Of a stretch of DNA of 64,000 nt, positions 1 to 10,411 are shown one piece after another (within the stretch, counting starts at the first letter, position 1; every line of letters begins with the position of its first letter). A program made the position numbers and the translations under genes. This DNA is from Nostoc carneum NIES-2107 (lineage in GTDB: Bacteria; Cyanobacteriota; Cyanobacteriia; Cyanobacteriales; Nostocaceae). The notes beneath the pieces are model-generated. The model was not told where the DNA came from. It searched no databases and worked only from the letters and a program-made list of their open reading frames with translations. The stretch covers positions 6,156,908 to 6,220,907 of the forward strand of contig AP018180.1 of assembly GCA_002368155.1 (NCBI GenBank). The letters run 5' to 3'.

Positions 1-3000
1 TAAGGGATCAAAACTTACACTGGGAACTTTATCTGTGTGACCCAGGAGAGTTTTGTAGAGTTTAGTTTCTACCTCTCCATTTCTATTCTCACGTCGCCAC
101 AGTTTCACAGTATGATCGCGACTCCCAGAAGCCAACATTTGACCATCTGGACTCCAAACTACGCTTAAAACTCTACTCTTATGACCTTTGAGGATGGGTA
201 TAGTTGAGTCATCTAAACGCCACAACTTGACGCTTTTATCATAACTAGCTGATGCCAGCAGTTTGTTATCTGGGCTGAAAGCCACACTAGCAACAGCATC
301 GCTGTGTCCCTTAAAAGTATTTAGTAGATTGCCTGTGACACTCCAGAGATTGATGGTGTTATCGTCACTGCCAGAAGCGAATTTTTGACTATCGGAACTG
401 AAATTCAGGCTCCAAATTGTCTTGTGATGCTCTAATAAGGTTTTGCTGGGACGAAAATCAAAGCTGTTTTTGTTACTATGACGCTCTCTGCGCCAAAGTT
501 GTATGGTCTGATCTCTACCACCAGACACCAGTACTTGACCATTGGGGCTAAAAGCTACAGCAGTTACACCCTTGCGATGTCCCTGCAAGGTGGTGACTAA
601 ACTCCCATCTCGTCGCCAAATTTTGACAGTTTTGTCTTCACTCGCTGAGGCAATAAATTTTCCATCTGGACTGAAGGTTACCCAGTTCACCCAACCCTGA
701 TGTCCCCTGAGAATTTTTAATAAAGTACCATCCTTACGCCAGAGCTTAATTGTTGCGTCCTTACTACCAGTAGCTAACATCTCACCATCTGGGCTGAAAC
801 TGACGCTATAAACCCAATCTCCATGCCCTTGTAAGGTTGTGTATGGTTCTGTGTCGAATAAGCCTGTAAGCGCATTTTTATGCCAGATTTTTACAGTTTT
901 ATCCAGACTGGCGGAAGCTAAGGTCTGACCATCTGGACTAAAACTTAAGCTAGTGACAGCGTTGCTATGACCCCTGAGGGTTTGGAGTAAAGTTCCATCT
1001 CTTCGCCAGATTTTTACAGTCTGATCTGTACTACCTGAAGCCAACAATTGACCGTCTGGGCTGAAAGTCACACCCCAGACGATATCTTCGTGCCCCTCTA
1101 AGCGATTTTTCTCTTTGATGCCATAAACAGCCTGTTGTAAGGCGGTTACGACTCGTATCTTCGTATCAGCTTGAATACTATCATCTGCTTGTTTGAGTCT
1201 TTTCCAAGCCCGCAAACCTTCTAATAGGGCATCAAACTCTTTATTAGAAGCAAATAAGGCTTCACTAGAAGCTGCGATCGCGCTGATTTTGAAATTTGTT
1301 TCGCTGCGTTCAGCTCTTAATGCTTGCCGCTCAGCTGCTCTTTTTTGTAAATCTGCCTGCCACCATAAGACTGCTATTGTCCCTGCCATTGTTGCCAAGG
1401 CCACACCTGCTAGACGTGCTTCTCGCAGTCGCCGTTGTAAAACTAAATTCAGTTGCTCTTGAGAGAGTTTTTGCGCTACTTCAGCGCGATTTTTTTCCGA
1501 TCTGACTTTTTCTAATTCGACAACCATGCCATAGTCGTTTTTTTGGCGGATCGGTTCAACTAAATAATCATGAACTAACTGGTAGCGATCGCCTAATTCT
1601 TCTGGTTCTCGTAATACTAACCCTGACCCTACCAAAATTTCTAAAATAAATTCCCACTCTGAATTCAAATTAGATATGGCATTTTGATTCTTTTCCAGGC
1701 CAACCGCTAAATCAGCTTTAGTTTTGAGGGGTCTAGTTCCTTTTTCATCTGTTAACTCAAATAATAATTTCCAACTCAGCGCTTCGTTTTCTTCCCCACA
1801 ATCCTGAATCACTTCCTCCAGCCAGCGCTCCACTAATTTTGCTGAACCACCACACAGGTTATATTGTGCGAGCGTCGTAATATTTTCTGCTTGCAGTTGA
1901 GCGCCAACTATTTGTAGTTCAATCGGATGTACTTCGTTAATTTCTCCTGCTAAATCCTTAACTAACTGATGAATTAATTCTTCAGTAATTTCATAATGGG
2001 AGCGTTGAGTTAGACTTTTAATAATGTTAATTGCGTCATCACTATCAAAATTCCCTAAGTAATAGCGAATATCTTTATCTAAAATATTTTTATTAATTAC
2101 ACCTAAATCATACAAACCATCACTATTTTCTTTGCTCAACCGCTCAAATTCTAATAAATAATGTAAATAATCTTCGCGAATTGCCAAAATAATTTTGACA
2201 TAGCCAATATTTAAACACTCACTGAAAAATTTATAAAATTGGATTTTTTTCTCAGGAGATGTGCTGATAAAGAAGAATTCTTCAAACTGATCAAAAATAA
2301 TGACTATCGTATGATTACGTTCAGATGCTAAACGTAGTTTTTCAATCAGTATAGTAGGTGTAATTTCTCCTGCAGCAGATATTTCTGACTGTGCTAGTAC
2401 TTGATTGACATTGCGTCCTAATGCTGTCACCCAATCTGTATACACCGATAAAACTATAGGTAAAGCAATGCGTTCACCAATAGCTTTTCCCTTTAAAGCT
2501 GGTACTAAACCAGCTTTGAGAATAGAACTTTTACCTACACCAGATGGGCCATGAATAACTGTGAGTTTGTAATCAGCACGTGTAATCCGTTCAATCAAAC
2601 GATTAACATCTTGTTGTCTTCCAGAAGCGGCTATTTCTTGGGCCACGTCTTCAGGAATAAATGGTATTTTTTGTGACTCTAAAACTGGGTTAATTCTATA
2701 GCGTTGTGGCTGTAATTGGCTGGCCCCAATGAAGGCCCGAAAACGATACTGATGTTCGATTTGAATTTTTTCTTGCTTGAGAATAAAGGCTTCTGTATAG
2801 TCATGACGCTCATCAAAGTAGAGCGATCGCAACTCCTCTAAAATTTCTAAATACAGCAATGGCTCATACTGTAGCTCACAAACAACTCTTGCCCATTCCA
2901 GGTTATTGATAGCTTCTTGCCATTCACCCAAATGTCTCTGTGTACGTGCTAGCAATAAAAGATACCAACTTTCTTGCCTGCGTGATACTTCTGTCGCTAA

Positions 3001-4242
3001 TTCAGCAATAGAAAGTGCTGTATTGGCTAATTCATGGGCTAATACCCAGTTTGACTCTGAAGCCGCCACATCTGCCAGAAAAGCGTAATCTTGTGCTACT
3101 TGTGCTGGGTTGGCATAAGTTTCATGCAAACGCAACGATTTTTTCGCTAATTGCTCTAATTCTTCCCAACTTTGTAAGCGTTGTAGCATTTCACAAGCTG
3201 GTAAAATGAATTTAGCAACTAAGTCTTGTCTTTGTGCCTCTTCCAATACCTCCAAACATTTTGTAAACCACAACAGCGCATCTTGCCAGTACTTACTATC
3301 AGCGCCTTGGTATAAGTCTGCCATGCGTCGATAGCACAAACCGATGTGAAATATCACCACAGCCTGTCTTAGAAGTGGTGGGGATGGTAGCATTGGCGGA
3401 TAAGGGCAATATACTTCTACATTCTCTTCTAAATCCCTAAATCCACTCTCTCCTGAACCCACTTGCTGCCATAGCTCTAAGCTTTTTTGATAATGAGCTA
3501 AAGCATCATCAATTTGATCGTTGGCATATTCATCACGTCCCAAGACAAATTCTAAACTTGCCTCTAATTCAGGATCTAATGTCACACCATATAAACGCAG
3601 CAAATCGTTACGAGCGGATTCAATTTCCCGACGATTTTGTGATTTTGGCGCTAGATCAAGAGCATCATTAGATAAAAATCTATCTGCACCTGCTTCTAAA
3701 ACTTTAGCAAATAGAGAATCCGTTTCCTGACGGATTAGTGCTATTAAATATTCTTGTGCTAGTTCAAACTTGATGGTGGTTGCTGCCCAGCTTTTAAAAT
3801 CTGGCGCTAATCTTGACAGCATGGAAGCCACTTCATCTTGTAACCAAAATATTAATGGGAAGGGAAAAGTAGCCGCATAAATATCTCGTGCTTGGTTGAC
3901 ACCAGCCAAAAAATTATCGAGAGCAATAATTGACTCTAGTCCAAACACCATCACAGCCGATGGCAAAGTATCTTTGACAACTACAGGATGATCTAAAAAT
4001 AGCTCTGTAATTATTTGAGTATGTAAGGCATTAGTTGATGGCTGGAGAAATATCTCTCTAATATTGATATCTTTAGTCAGCAAGCGGAGATTACCCAACA
4101 TTTGCTCTCGTAATTGCCCATAATTACACCGGACTAAAATTAAGGCAAATTGACCTTTAGAAAGATTGATTGCTCGAATCATCCTTTGCAGAGCATGTTG
4201 ATTATCATTAACTATAGCTGCTGTGAATTGCCACTTTGTCAT
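1..4242 (-). CDS. STAND-type NTPase with C-terminal WD40 repeats (3' end outside window)
   Basis: Partial gene: 1,414 codons are open and the stop lies beyond the left edge. The first ~170 residues form an alpha/beta region without a P-loop. A helical TPR-like region follows to ~500. Next is a STAND NTPase with P-loop HGPSGVGKSS near 565 and an acidic Walker B FDQFEEFFF near 650, then a winged-helix segment (LVHDYLVEPIR). A hydrophobic helix near 940-960 (LAGVALATMAGTIAVLWW) could be a membrane segment. From ~1045 there are eight full WD40 repeats (GH...V.FSPDG...ASGS.D.T.K.W) and a ninth begins. STAND proteins are ligand-gated switches in signalling or conflict, with WD40 repeats as the likely sensor. 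It lies 148 bp downstream of an ATPase gene on the same strand, so co-transcription is likely. The trigger and output are not visible. Confidence 0.85.
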   Translation of the reverse strand, partial: MTKWQFTAAIVNDNQHALQRMIRAINLSKGQFALILVRCNYGQLREQMLGNLRLLTKDINIREIFLQPSTNALHTQIITELFLDHPVVVKDTLPSAVMVFGLESIIALDNFLAGVNQARDIYAATFPFPLIFWLQDEVASMLSRLAPDFKSWAATTIKFELAQEYLIALIRQETDSLFAKVLEAGADRFLSNDALDLAPKSQNRREIESARNDLLRLYGVTLDPELEASLEFVLGRDEYANDQIDDALAHYQKSLELWQQVGSGESGFRDLEENVEVYCPYPPMLPSPPLLRQAVVIFHIGLCYRRMADLYQGADSKYWQDALLWFTKCLEVLEEAQRQDLVAKFILPACEMLQRLQSWEELEQLAKKSLRLHETYANPAQVAQDYAFLADVAASESNWVLAHELANTALSIAELATEVSRRQESWYLLLLARTQRHLGEWQEAINNLEWARVVCELQYEPLLYLEILEELRSLYFDERHDYTEAFILKQEKIQIEHQYRFRAFIGASQLQPQRYRINPVLESQKIPFIPEDVAQEIAASGRQQDVNRLIERITRADYKLTVIHGPSGVGKSSILKAGLVPALKGKAIGERIALPIVLSVYTDWVTALGRNVNQVLAQSEISAAGEITPTILIEKLRLASERNHTIVIIFDQFEEFFFISTSPEKKIQFYKFFSECLNIGYVKIILAIREDYLHYLLEFERLSKENSDGLYDLGVINKNILDKDIRYYLGNFDSDDAINIIKSLTQRSHYEITEELIHQLVKDLAGEINEVHPIELQIVGAQLQAENITTLAQYNLCGGSAKLVERWLEEVIQDCGEENEALSWKLLFELTDEKGTRPLKTKADLAVGLEKNQNAISNLNSEWEFILEILVGSGLVLREPEELGDRYQLVHDYLVEPIRQKNDYGMVVELEKVRSEKNRAEVAQKLSQEQLNLVLQRRLREARLAGVALATMAGTIAVLWWQADLQKRAAERQALRAERSETNFKISAIAASSEALFASNKEFDALLEGLRAWKRLKQADDSIQADTKIRVVTALQQAVYGIKEKNRLEGHEDIVWGVTFSPDGQLLASGSTDQTVKIWRRDGTLLQTLRGHSNAVTSLSFSPDGQTLASASLDKTVKIWHKNALTGLFDTEPYTTLQGHGDWVYSVSFSPDGEMLATGSKDATIKLWRKDGTLLKILRGHQGWVNWVTFSPDGKFIASASEDKTVKIWRRDGSLVTTLQGHRKGVTAVAFSPNGQVLVSGGRDQTIQLWRRERHSNKNSFDFRPSKTLLEHHKTIWSLNFSSDSQKFASGSDDNTINLWSVTGNLLNTFKGHSDAVASVAFSPDNKLLASASYDKSVKLWRLDDSTIPILKGHKSRVLSVVWSPDGQMLASGSRDHTVKLWRRENRNGEVETKLYKTLLGHTDKVPSVSFDPL

Positions 4243-4390
4243 AAATAAAAACCGGGCTATATAGGAAAAATAAGAAATTACACATCAAGCAGCAGCAAGA
4301 ATATTTTTTGATACTGGTTTTGCATTTTGTAAAAAATATGGTGAAGGTGTGATTCCCATAGCCAAATTAATCTAGCAAATTTGGCATGGC

Positions 4391-5722
4391 TCACTTATTT
4401 TGCTGCCAGAGAAGGACTTTTTCGGTTTCTGCTAATGCTGGACTAATTCCAAACCAGCGACCTTGGGGATCGCGGTATTCAAACAAATACATACTTCTGA
4501 GTAAGCTTTGATAGTCAGATTCGCCTTTGACGCTTTGCTGCTGCACTACTTCAAACAGTAATTTCCATTGATGTTCATCAATAGCTAATAACAGGTCGTC
4601 CCGGTAGTCTTTGATGACAGCTTCTAAACATTCTCTGGAAAACGGGGGATCTTGACGTTGTAAGCAACTATAAAGCAGTCCCAATAAATTACGAATGTGA
4701 CCACCACTAACACGACAAATTCGATCTAATGTCTCGGGACGATCGAATAAATCTGTGATTAATAAAGGTCTTTCATCCCACTTAACTTCAGGAAAAGCTC
4801 GTGCTAGTACTAACTGGCGCAATAGTGACATCCCCGGTTCAAAGTCGCTACCATCTCTTTTCCGCACCAATACCATCGGTAATACTTTGGGCGCAATTCC
4901 TCCACCTAAGCGATTTTTGAGAGTTTCGTACTCATTAGAAAAAATTAAAGCGAGGGGAATGGTATAAACTAAATGGCATTTGAGTCTGCGTAACTGCTCA
5001 CCTCGGTCAATAAAAAGATACTCTGGTTGGGTACGTCCAGAAGCAACAGGGCGCATATCAACCCGATCTAAGTTATCGACGATCACTACTAATCCTTTTT
5101 GACCACGTTGCTTTAGCTGTTCTACAGCTTTTTCTAATATCTCCTCGTTAATTGCTTGCAAAATGCTGTTAGTCCGTGGCTCTAAGTATTGTCTTAATTG
5201 ATTACGTGTCTGGGCACTATCTTTGGTTTTGGCAGTAATTTTGGCAATACCCAAGGATAATTCTGCTTGTCCAGATAACTCTATAGGAGTCTGCAAAAAA
5301 TCCCCGATTTCCTTAAATAAATTACTAAAGTAACCTGGTCTAAATTTAATTCCAATTCCTTCTAAACTGACACTGACTTGACGAGCTACACTCAGCAAAA
5401 TATCACTAACATCTATATCCGCCATATCTAGGTCTTGGCTGGACTCAAAATAAACCACATGAAATCCAGCGGCTTCTAGCTCTGCTTTTAGGCGCTGTAA
5501 CTCTGTGGATTTACCACAACCAATATGACCTGTAAACAATTGGCAAGTCGGCTCATCTGGAGAAATGCGAGTAATAGTACGTTGTAGCTCTTCAACAATT
5601 TTGCAACCACGGACATCGGAGAAATCTATATAGTACTGCTTATCCAGTACCTCACTCATATTTAATGTGTAGCTTGGGTTACACGCTTTATAAAAACGTG
5701 ACAAATTTAATGTTGTTTTCAT
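4391..5722 (-). CDS. AAA/KAP-like P-loop ATPase, upstream partner of the STAND-WD40 gene
   Basis: A 443-residue soluble protein with P-loop FTGHIGCGKST near 62-72, Walker B VVIVDNLDRV near 210-219 and a following strand CHLVYTIP typical of sensor-1 positions. The C-terminus (LAIDEHQWKLLFEVVQQQS and onward) looks like a winged helix, the usual STAND/AAA arrangement. No membrane segment or effector domain is visible. It precedes the STAND-WD40 gene on the same strand. I infer a paired NTPase module, perhaps regulatory or defensive; no specific function can be named. The start at 5722 is an ATG without a clear Shine-Dalgarno sequence; an in-frame ATG at 5659 (MSEVLDKQYY) is an alternative. Confidence 0.75.
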   Translation of the reverse strand: MKTTLNLSRFYKACNPSYTLNMSEVLDKQYYIDFSDVRGCKIVEELQRTITRISPDEPTCQLFTGHIGCGKSTELQRLKAELEAAGFHVVYFESSQDLDMADIDVSDILLSVARQVSVSLEGIGIKFRPGYFSNLFKEIGDFLQTPIELSGQAELSLGIAKITAKTKDSAQTRNQLRQYLEPRTNSILQAINEEILEKAVEQLKQRGQKGLVVIVDNLDRVDMRPVASGRTQPEYLFIDRGEQLRRLKCHLVYTIPLALIFSNEYETLKNRLGGGIAPKVLPMVLVRKRDGSDFEPGMSLLRQLVLARAFPEVKWDERPLLITDLFDRPETLDRICRVSGGHIRNLLGLLYSCLQRQDPPFSRECLEAVIKDYRDDLLLAIDEHQWKLLFEVVQQQSVKGESDYQSLLRSMYLFEYRDPQGRWFGISPALAETEKVLLWQQNK

Positions 5723-6699
5723 GTAGATGCAGATCTAGTTTTATTTGTATCTTTTGCTATGCAAAAATCTCGATCAATTTTTAGAGGTACTTAATTGAAT
5801 ACAAGTTGGGATCGGATAACAGACAGCCCTTAAAGGGAGAACGAATGTTGCAAACATCTGTCAGTATAATGGCAGAGATTAAGTTTTTCCTTATACGTTA
5901 AGTATCTCTGTCCTTTTTACAGCTGGTGTTGAGCTTTTGACAATCTATCGCCTTTACCTGAGGTGGCCAAATCCCGATGGGCTAATCAAGATGTCAAAAA
6001 AAATACTTTCTTAGCTAAATGGAGGGTTTGGTTATGGATGGTAGACATATCACTTATTTTTATTTTTGTCAATTCAATACGTAATATTATTTACAGCTAA
6101 GTTAACATTTTGTAATTATCTGCAAAAAAAACTCAGATGTCGATATGTTTTTAATAGCACTTAGTACTATATATTTAGCTAGCTCGTAAGGGTTGATTAA
6201 TTAACACTAAGTTAACCTTCAAGGTAGCCCATATAACGTGACTTTTACAGAAAAATTGCCTGTCTATTTCTTGATTTACCCTAGTAATGATTAAAGCGCC
6301 ATTTACCTGAAACTGCCAGCCAAATAGAGAATTTTGCCCTAATCAGAGTCAAGAAAAATTGTGATTGTTGCTCTCATACGTAAAGCGTATAAATACTGAG
6401 AATATATTGGAACCAATATACATATAACATTATATATTTCAATAACGCTGATGTAGCTTTTTTGGCAGATAATGGCTATCACCCTACAGTAAAAAAGTAA
6501 CATCCGGTCTAGAATAGACAGCGCCAACTGCTAAATGAAGAGATATTGCCCCACAATCATCCTGTGGTTGCTGTAAAGTGTTACTAAAAAGTGAAAAAAT
6601 TCTGGAAAAAAGGGGCTAATAACTGCCACCAAAGTTTACTGAAATTAATTAACCATCTAAGTACTAAAGAATTTGGACTGGAACCAGCAAGGGGTTTTA
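5723..6699. other. Intergenic region upstream of ftsQ
   Basis: About 980 bp of AT-rich DNA between the divergent ATPase gene and ftsQ. I see only short, low-quality open frames and no tRNA. Promoters for both flanking genes must lie here, but none can be placed with confidence. An AAGGGG ribosome-binding site lies at the right end before ftsQ. Confidence 0.5.
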
Positions 6700-7545
6700 A
6701 TGGCTGACCTAGTATCACTTTCCCGTGCAGATTTAGCCCAGCGCCGGAAAAGATTACGGCGTAAGCAGCAAATGAAAATTATTCAGGCAATTTGGCGAAG
6801 CTTTGCCATTACTAGTTTGGCAGGTTGTTTATTGTGGTTGGCAATCCAGCCTGTTTGGGTACTGAATACACCCAAACAAATAGTGATGAAATCAGGTAAT
6901 GAATTACTCCCAGAGGAGACAGTTAAATCTCTGTTGGTGTTATCTTATCCTCAATCTTTGTGGCGGATTCAACCGTCAGCGATCGCCGAATCTTTAAAGC
7001 AACAACCAACTATTGCACAAGCAAGCGTCAGCCGTCGTCTATTCCCACCGGGACTAATCGTTGACATCACCGAACGAGTACCCGTAGCTATAGTGCAAAC
7101 ACCCAGAAGCGGAAATTCTGAAGGTGCGAATAAGCAAGCATCTGTTGGCTTAATAGATGCTAATGGAGTCTGGATACCTCTAGAAAAATACACATCACTG
7201 AATCCTACAAGGAAATTACCTAGTCTTAAGGTGATTGGGTTACCAGAACAATACCTTCCTTATTGGAATCAACTGTATCTATCTATGAACCAAAGTTTAG
7301 TGAAAATCCAAGAAATTAATTGCCAAGATCCCACAAATCTAATTTTGAAAACAGAACTAGGCAATGTATATCTCGGCCCACCAAGCCCCCAGCTACCTGA
7401 ACAAATTAAAATCCTTGCCCAAATGCGCCATTTATCTAGCAAGTTAAATTCAAGTCAAATAGAATACATTGATTTGCAAAACCCTGAAGCTCCATTAGTA
7501 CAGTTGAACCAAAAAAATCAGAAAATTAATGTTCGTAATCCTTAG
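6700..7545 (+). CDS. ftsQ: Cell division protein FtsQ (DivIB)
   Basis: A 281-residue bitopic membrane protein. It has a basic cytoplasmic N-terminus (RKRLRRKQQMK), one transmembrane helix (SFAITSLAGCLLWLAIQPVW) and a periplasmic POTRA-type domain (ESLKQQPTIAQASVSRRLFP, VDITERVPVAIV) followed by the FtsQ beta region. FtsQ links early and late divisome proteins at the septum. The ATG at 6700 was chosen because AAGGGG lies six bases upstream; a TTG nine codons earlier is less likely. ftsZ follows on the same strand, the usual cyanobacterial order, but about 1.2 kb away. Confidence 0.9.
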   Translation: MADLVSLSRADLAQRRKRLRRKQQMKIIQAIWRSFAITSLAGCLLWLAIQPVWVLNTPKQIVMKSGNELLPEETVKSLLVLSYPQSLWRIQPSAIAESLKQQPTIAQASVSRRLFPPGLIVDITERVPVAIVQTPRSGNSEGANKQASVGLIDANGVWIPLEKYTSLNPTRKLPSLKVIGLPEQYLPYWNQLYLSMNQSLVKIQEINCQDPTNLILKTELGNVYLGPPSPQLPEQIKILAQMRHLSSKLNSSQIEYIDLQNPEAPLVQLNQKNQKINVRNP

Positions 7546-8713
7546 AAATATTTAGCATGTTTAATATATATAAGGCTGTTAGTAAATTAATAAACTTTTA
7601 TGATCAAAAATTTATTTACTATTTTTTTATGTTTCGAGTAATACTTCCAAAATGGGCGTAAACTTCTCATTAAAATGAGAGCATTACTCACAAAGCCTCT
7701 TTTAAGAGTGAAGGCAGCACAATTGTTACCCTAGCTCATGATTGAGTGCAATACTTGAGAACGCTCATTATGGCTTTGGCTGTGTAAACCATCTTGTATT
7801 CAGGCAAGTTTTACATAAAGTCAAAATTTACCGACAAAAACCAGTATCTGTCTCTACCCTAATTCTTCCAGGCTACCAAGCTACTTTGGTACACCTAATA
7901 TTATGTGGACGACACCAGTAAGGATTTCTATAGGGTAGAATATTTCTCCAACCAATAGTCGTTAAAACAGAGCAAATAGCTAATCAATTTCGGTTTTCCA
8001 TAAATTGACCAGCAATTTCTTCTCTGCCCCAAACTTCAAAATAAGTAAGTAAAGGGCAAACTTTGTGTCATAAGGTGCAATCATTCCCAATGGTGAAACC
8101 TATTAACTATATTATGGAAAGAGAGCGGACGTGCTATGGTGCGTCTCTACAAGTTGTGCTATCCAAGTGTAATTTCTGGTATAAAGGTCTTTATACTGAA
8201 TCAAAAAGTATCCTTGATTACCAATATTTATATGTAGGGGCTAAATTTAACAACAATAGTAATCTCTTTCCTCAGTATTTTTCTTTGGAGGAAAATTATA
8301 AAATATACAAAATTAACCTTGTAATAGTGGCGATCAAGGAAAAAAAAATCAATACTGTAAGTTGTAAAATTAATGACCCATCAAATTCATTAGTAGTAAT
8401 TAAGGAAGAACATAGTAAATGCCCAAGAAAAACCCCAACAAATCGGCAGCAGCAAAGTAGAGATCTAAATCTCTGGTTGAAGTTATACAGATCATTTTTA
8501 AGTAAATATAGGTATACTTCTTTAGAACTAGTTGTGCGATCGCCTGCGTTCTTGGCTGATGCCGTAGCGAAATTTCGCACTGACAATCCTGTTAGGGTTG
8601 GAAGTAGTGAGAACAATAAAGAACACTGTCATATCTGTAGCAGTGTCAAACTATAGTTGACTCTTAGGTGAGTAACACCTGAAAAAGTCGTTTATCTACC
8701 TTTCACAAATCCA
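7546..8713. other. Long non-coding interval between ftsQ and ftsZ
   Basis: About 1.17 kb separates ftsQ from ftsZ. The only long open frame (8063-8656) has an unnatural composition (many Lys, Asn, Tyr, Cys), no recognisable domain and no ribosome-binding site, so I do not call it. One HIP1 site occurs near 8537. The interval presumably carries ftsZ promoters and a long leader; no terminator or known RNA could be identified. Confidence 0.5.
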
Positions 8714-10012
8714 ATGACACTTGATAATAACCAAGGGCTTACCTATAAAAACTCCCAGTCTGTGGGACAGTCAGGGTTCTCACTGGCTGTGAACTCAACC
8801 AATCCTTTTAATCACTCTGGGCTAAACTTCAGTCAAAATAATGACGGTAAGAAGATTACTGCTGAAAGCAACCGCATCGGCGAGATCGTTCCTGGTAGGG
8901 TTGCTAACATCAAAGTGATTGGTGTAGGAGGCGGTGGTGGTAATGCCGTTAACCGCATGATTGAGTCTGATGTCAGTGGAGTGGAATTTTGGTCAATCAA
9001 TACTGATGCACAAGCTTTAACCTTGGCAGGTGCGCCTAGTCGGTTGCAAATAGGACAAAAACTGACAAGGGGTTTAGGTGCAGGTGGTAATCCTGCTATT
9101 GGTCAAAAGGCAGCTGAAGAATCAAGGGATGAAATTGCTACAGCTTTAGAAGGTGCTGACTTAGTATTTATCACTGCTGGTATGGGAGGAGGCACAGGCA
9201 CGGGTGCCGCACCGATTGTGGCAGAAGTTGCTAAAGAAATGGGCGCGCTCACAGTTGGTGTTGTCACACGTCCATTTGTCTTTGAAGGCCGCCGTCGTAC
9301 AAGCCAAGCAGAACAAGGTATTGAAGGTTTAAAAAGCCGGGTAGACACTTTAATTATTATTCCTAACAATAAGTTGTTGGAAGTGATCCCCGAACAAACC
9401 CCTGTACAGGAAGCTTTTCGTTATGCTGACGATGTACTGCGTCAAGGGGTACAAGGCATATCCGATATCATCACCATACCTGGTTTAGTCAACGTTGACT
9501 TTGCTGATGTGCGAGCTGTGATGGCAGATGCAGGATCGGCATTAATGGGCATAGGCGTAAGTTCAGGAAAATCAAGAGCTAGAGAAGCTGCGATCGCAGC
9601 TATTTCTTCTCCATTACTAGAATGTTCGATTGAAGGTGCTAGAGGAGTTGTCTTTAACATTACTGGTGGTAGCGACCTTACCTTACATGAAGTTAATGCG
9701 GCCGCAGAAACTATCTATGAAGTGGTTGATCCCAACGCCAATATTATTTTTGGTGCAGTGATTGACGATCGCCTCCAAGGAGAAGTACGAATTACTGTCA
9801 TTGCCACTGGCTTTACAGGTGAACCACAAGCAGCTCCACAGCAAAATGCCGCTAACAATAGGGTAACAACACCTCCACCTAGAAGGCCTGTAGCACAACA
9901 ACCTACTGCCAATCCTAGTACTCCCCCAACCCCAATTGCAGAACCCAAAGAAAAACCGATATTAGATATTCCTGATTTTCTGCAAAGGCGACGCAACCCA
10001 CCCAAAAATTAA
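8714..10012 (+). CDS. ftsZ: Cell division GTPase FtsZ
   Basis: A 432-residue tubulin-like GTPase that polymerises into the Z ring. A ~60-residue N-terminal extension typical of filamentous cyanobacteria precedes the nucleotide-binding loop ([16 protein letters not shown]). The tubulin signature [10 protein letters not shown] lies near 157-166 and the T7 loop [11 protein letters not shown] near 260-270. A Pro/Gln-rich linker (about 373-415) leads to a short C-terminal tail ([12 protein letters not shown]) that would bind membrane-anchoring partners. The ATG at 8714 keeps the conserved N-terminal extension; no strong Shine-Dalgarno is present. Confidence 0.98.
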   Translation: MTLDNNQGLTYKNSQSVGQSGFSLAVNSTNPFNHSGLNFSQNNDGKKITAESNRIGEIVPGRVANIKVIGVGGGGGNAVNRMIESDVSGVEFWSINTDAQALTLAGAPSRLQIGQKLTRGLGAGGNPAIGQKAAEESRDEIATALEGADLVFITAGMGGGTGTGAAPIVAEVAKEMGALTVGVVTRPFVFEGRRRTSQAEQGIEGLKSRVDTLIIIPNNKLLEVIPEQTPVQEAFRYADDVLRQGVQGISDIITIPGLVNVDFADVRAVMADAGSALMGIGVSSGKSRAREAAIAAISSPLLECSIEGARGVVFNITGGSDLTLHEVNAAAETIYEVVDPNANIIFGAVIDDRLQGEVRITVIATGFTGEPQAAPQQNAANNRVTTPPPRRPVAQQPTANPSTPPTPIAEPKEKPILDIPDFLQRRRNPPKN

Positions 10013-10411
10013 GTGATGCTAAAACGTTGGATTTAAGATGAAATGGGAATTCTGGGGTTTACCCGGTTCCTGTATACAATCTGCTAAGTTTTGAGTTTCC
10101 TAAGAGTGGGGATTCAGTAGTCTCGTTGTGCATCTGATAACTAAATTCCATAACGTTAGCCACAAAAAATTGACTTGGGCAGGAGTCTGTTGACTCTCAT
10201 GTCCACTAGTGTCTTAGGAAAAAGCATAAAAATTGAGAGTATTGAAGAAGCTTGCTGCTTGCTTATAGCTTCATCAGCATCTGTCTGGAAAACGGGAAGA
10301 CTAGTCCAATTACAGCAATACTTGCTTCTCTAGGTTCGCTAGATTGTCAGGTAAATTACATAAGTGTAAGCTTCCCGTAAAAGATAATTCTAAAAAAACA
10401 GATAAGGTAAA
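10013..10411. other. Convergent intergenic region between ftsZ and gshB
   Basis: About 400 bp between the 3' ends of ftsZ and gshB. No gene, tRNA or convincing terminator hairpin was recognised. Confidence 0.5.

Noticed and set aside
6339-6527. 62-codon minus-strand frame upstream of ftsQ
   Set aside because: Low-complexity Ile/Tyr-rich translation, no start signal; chance frame in AT-rich DNA.
8063-8656. 197-codon open frame between ftsQ and ftsZ
   Set aside because: Odd composition, no domain, no ribosome-binding site, and overlapping antisense frames of equal quality; most likely chance.
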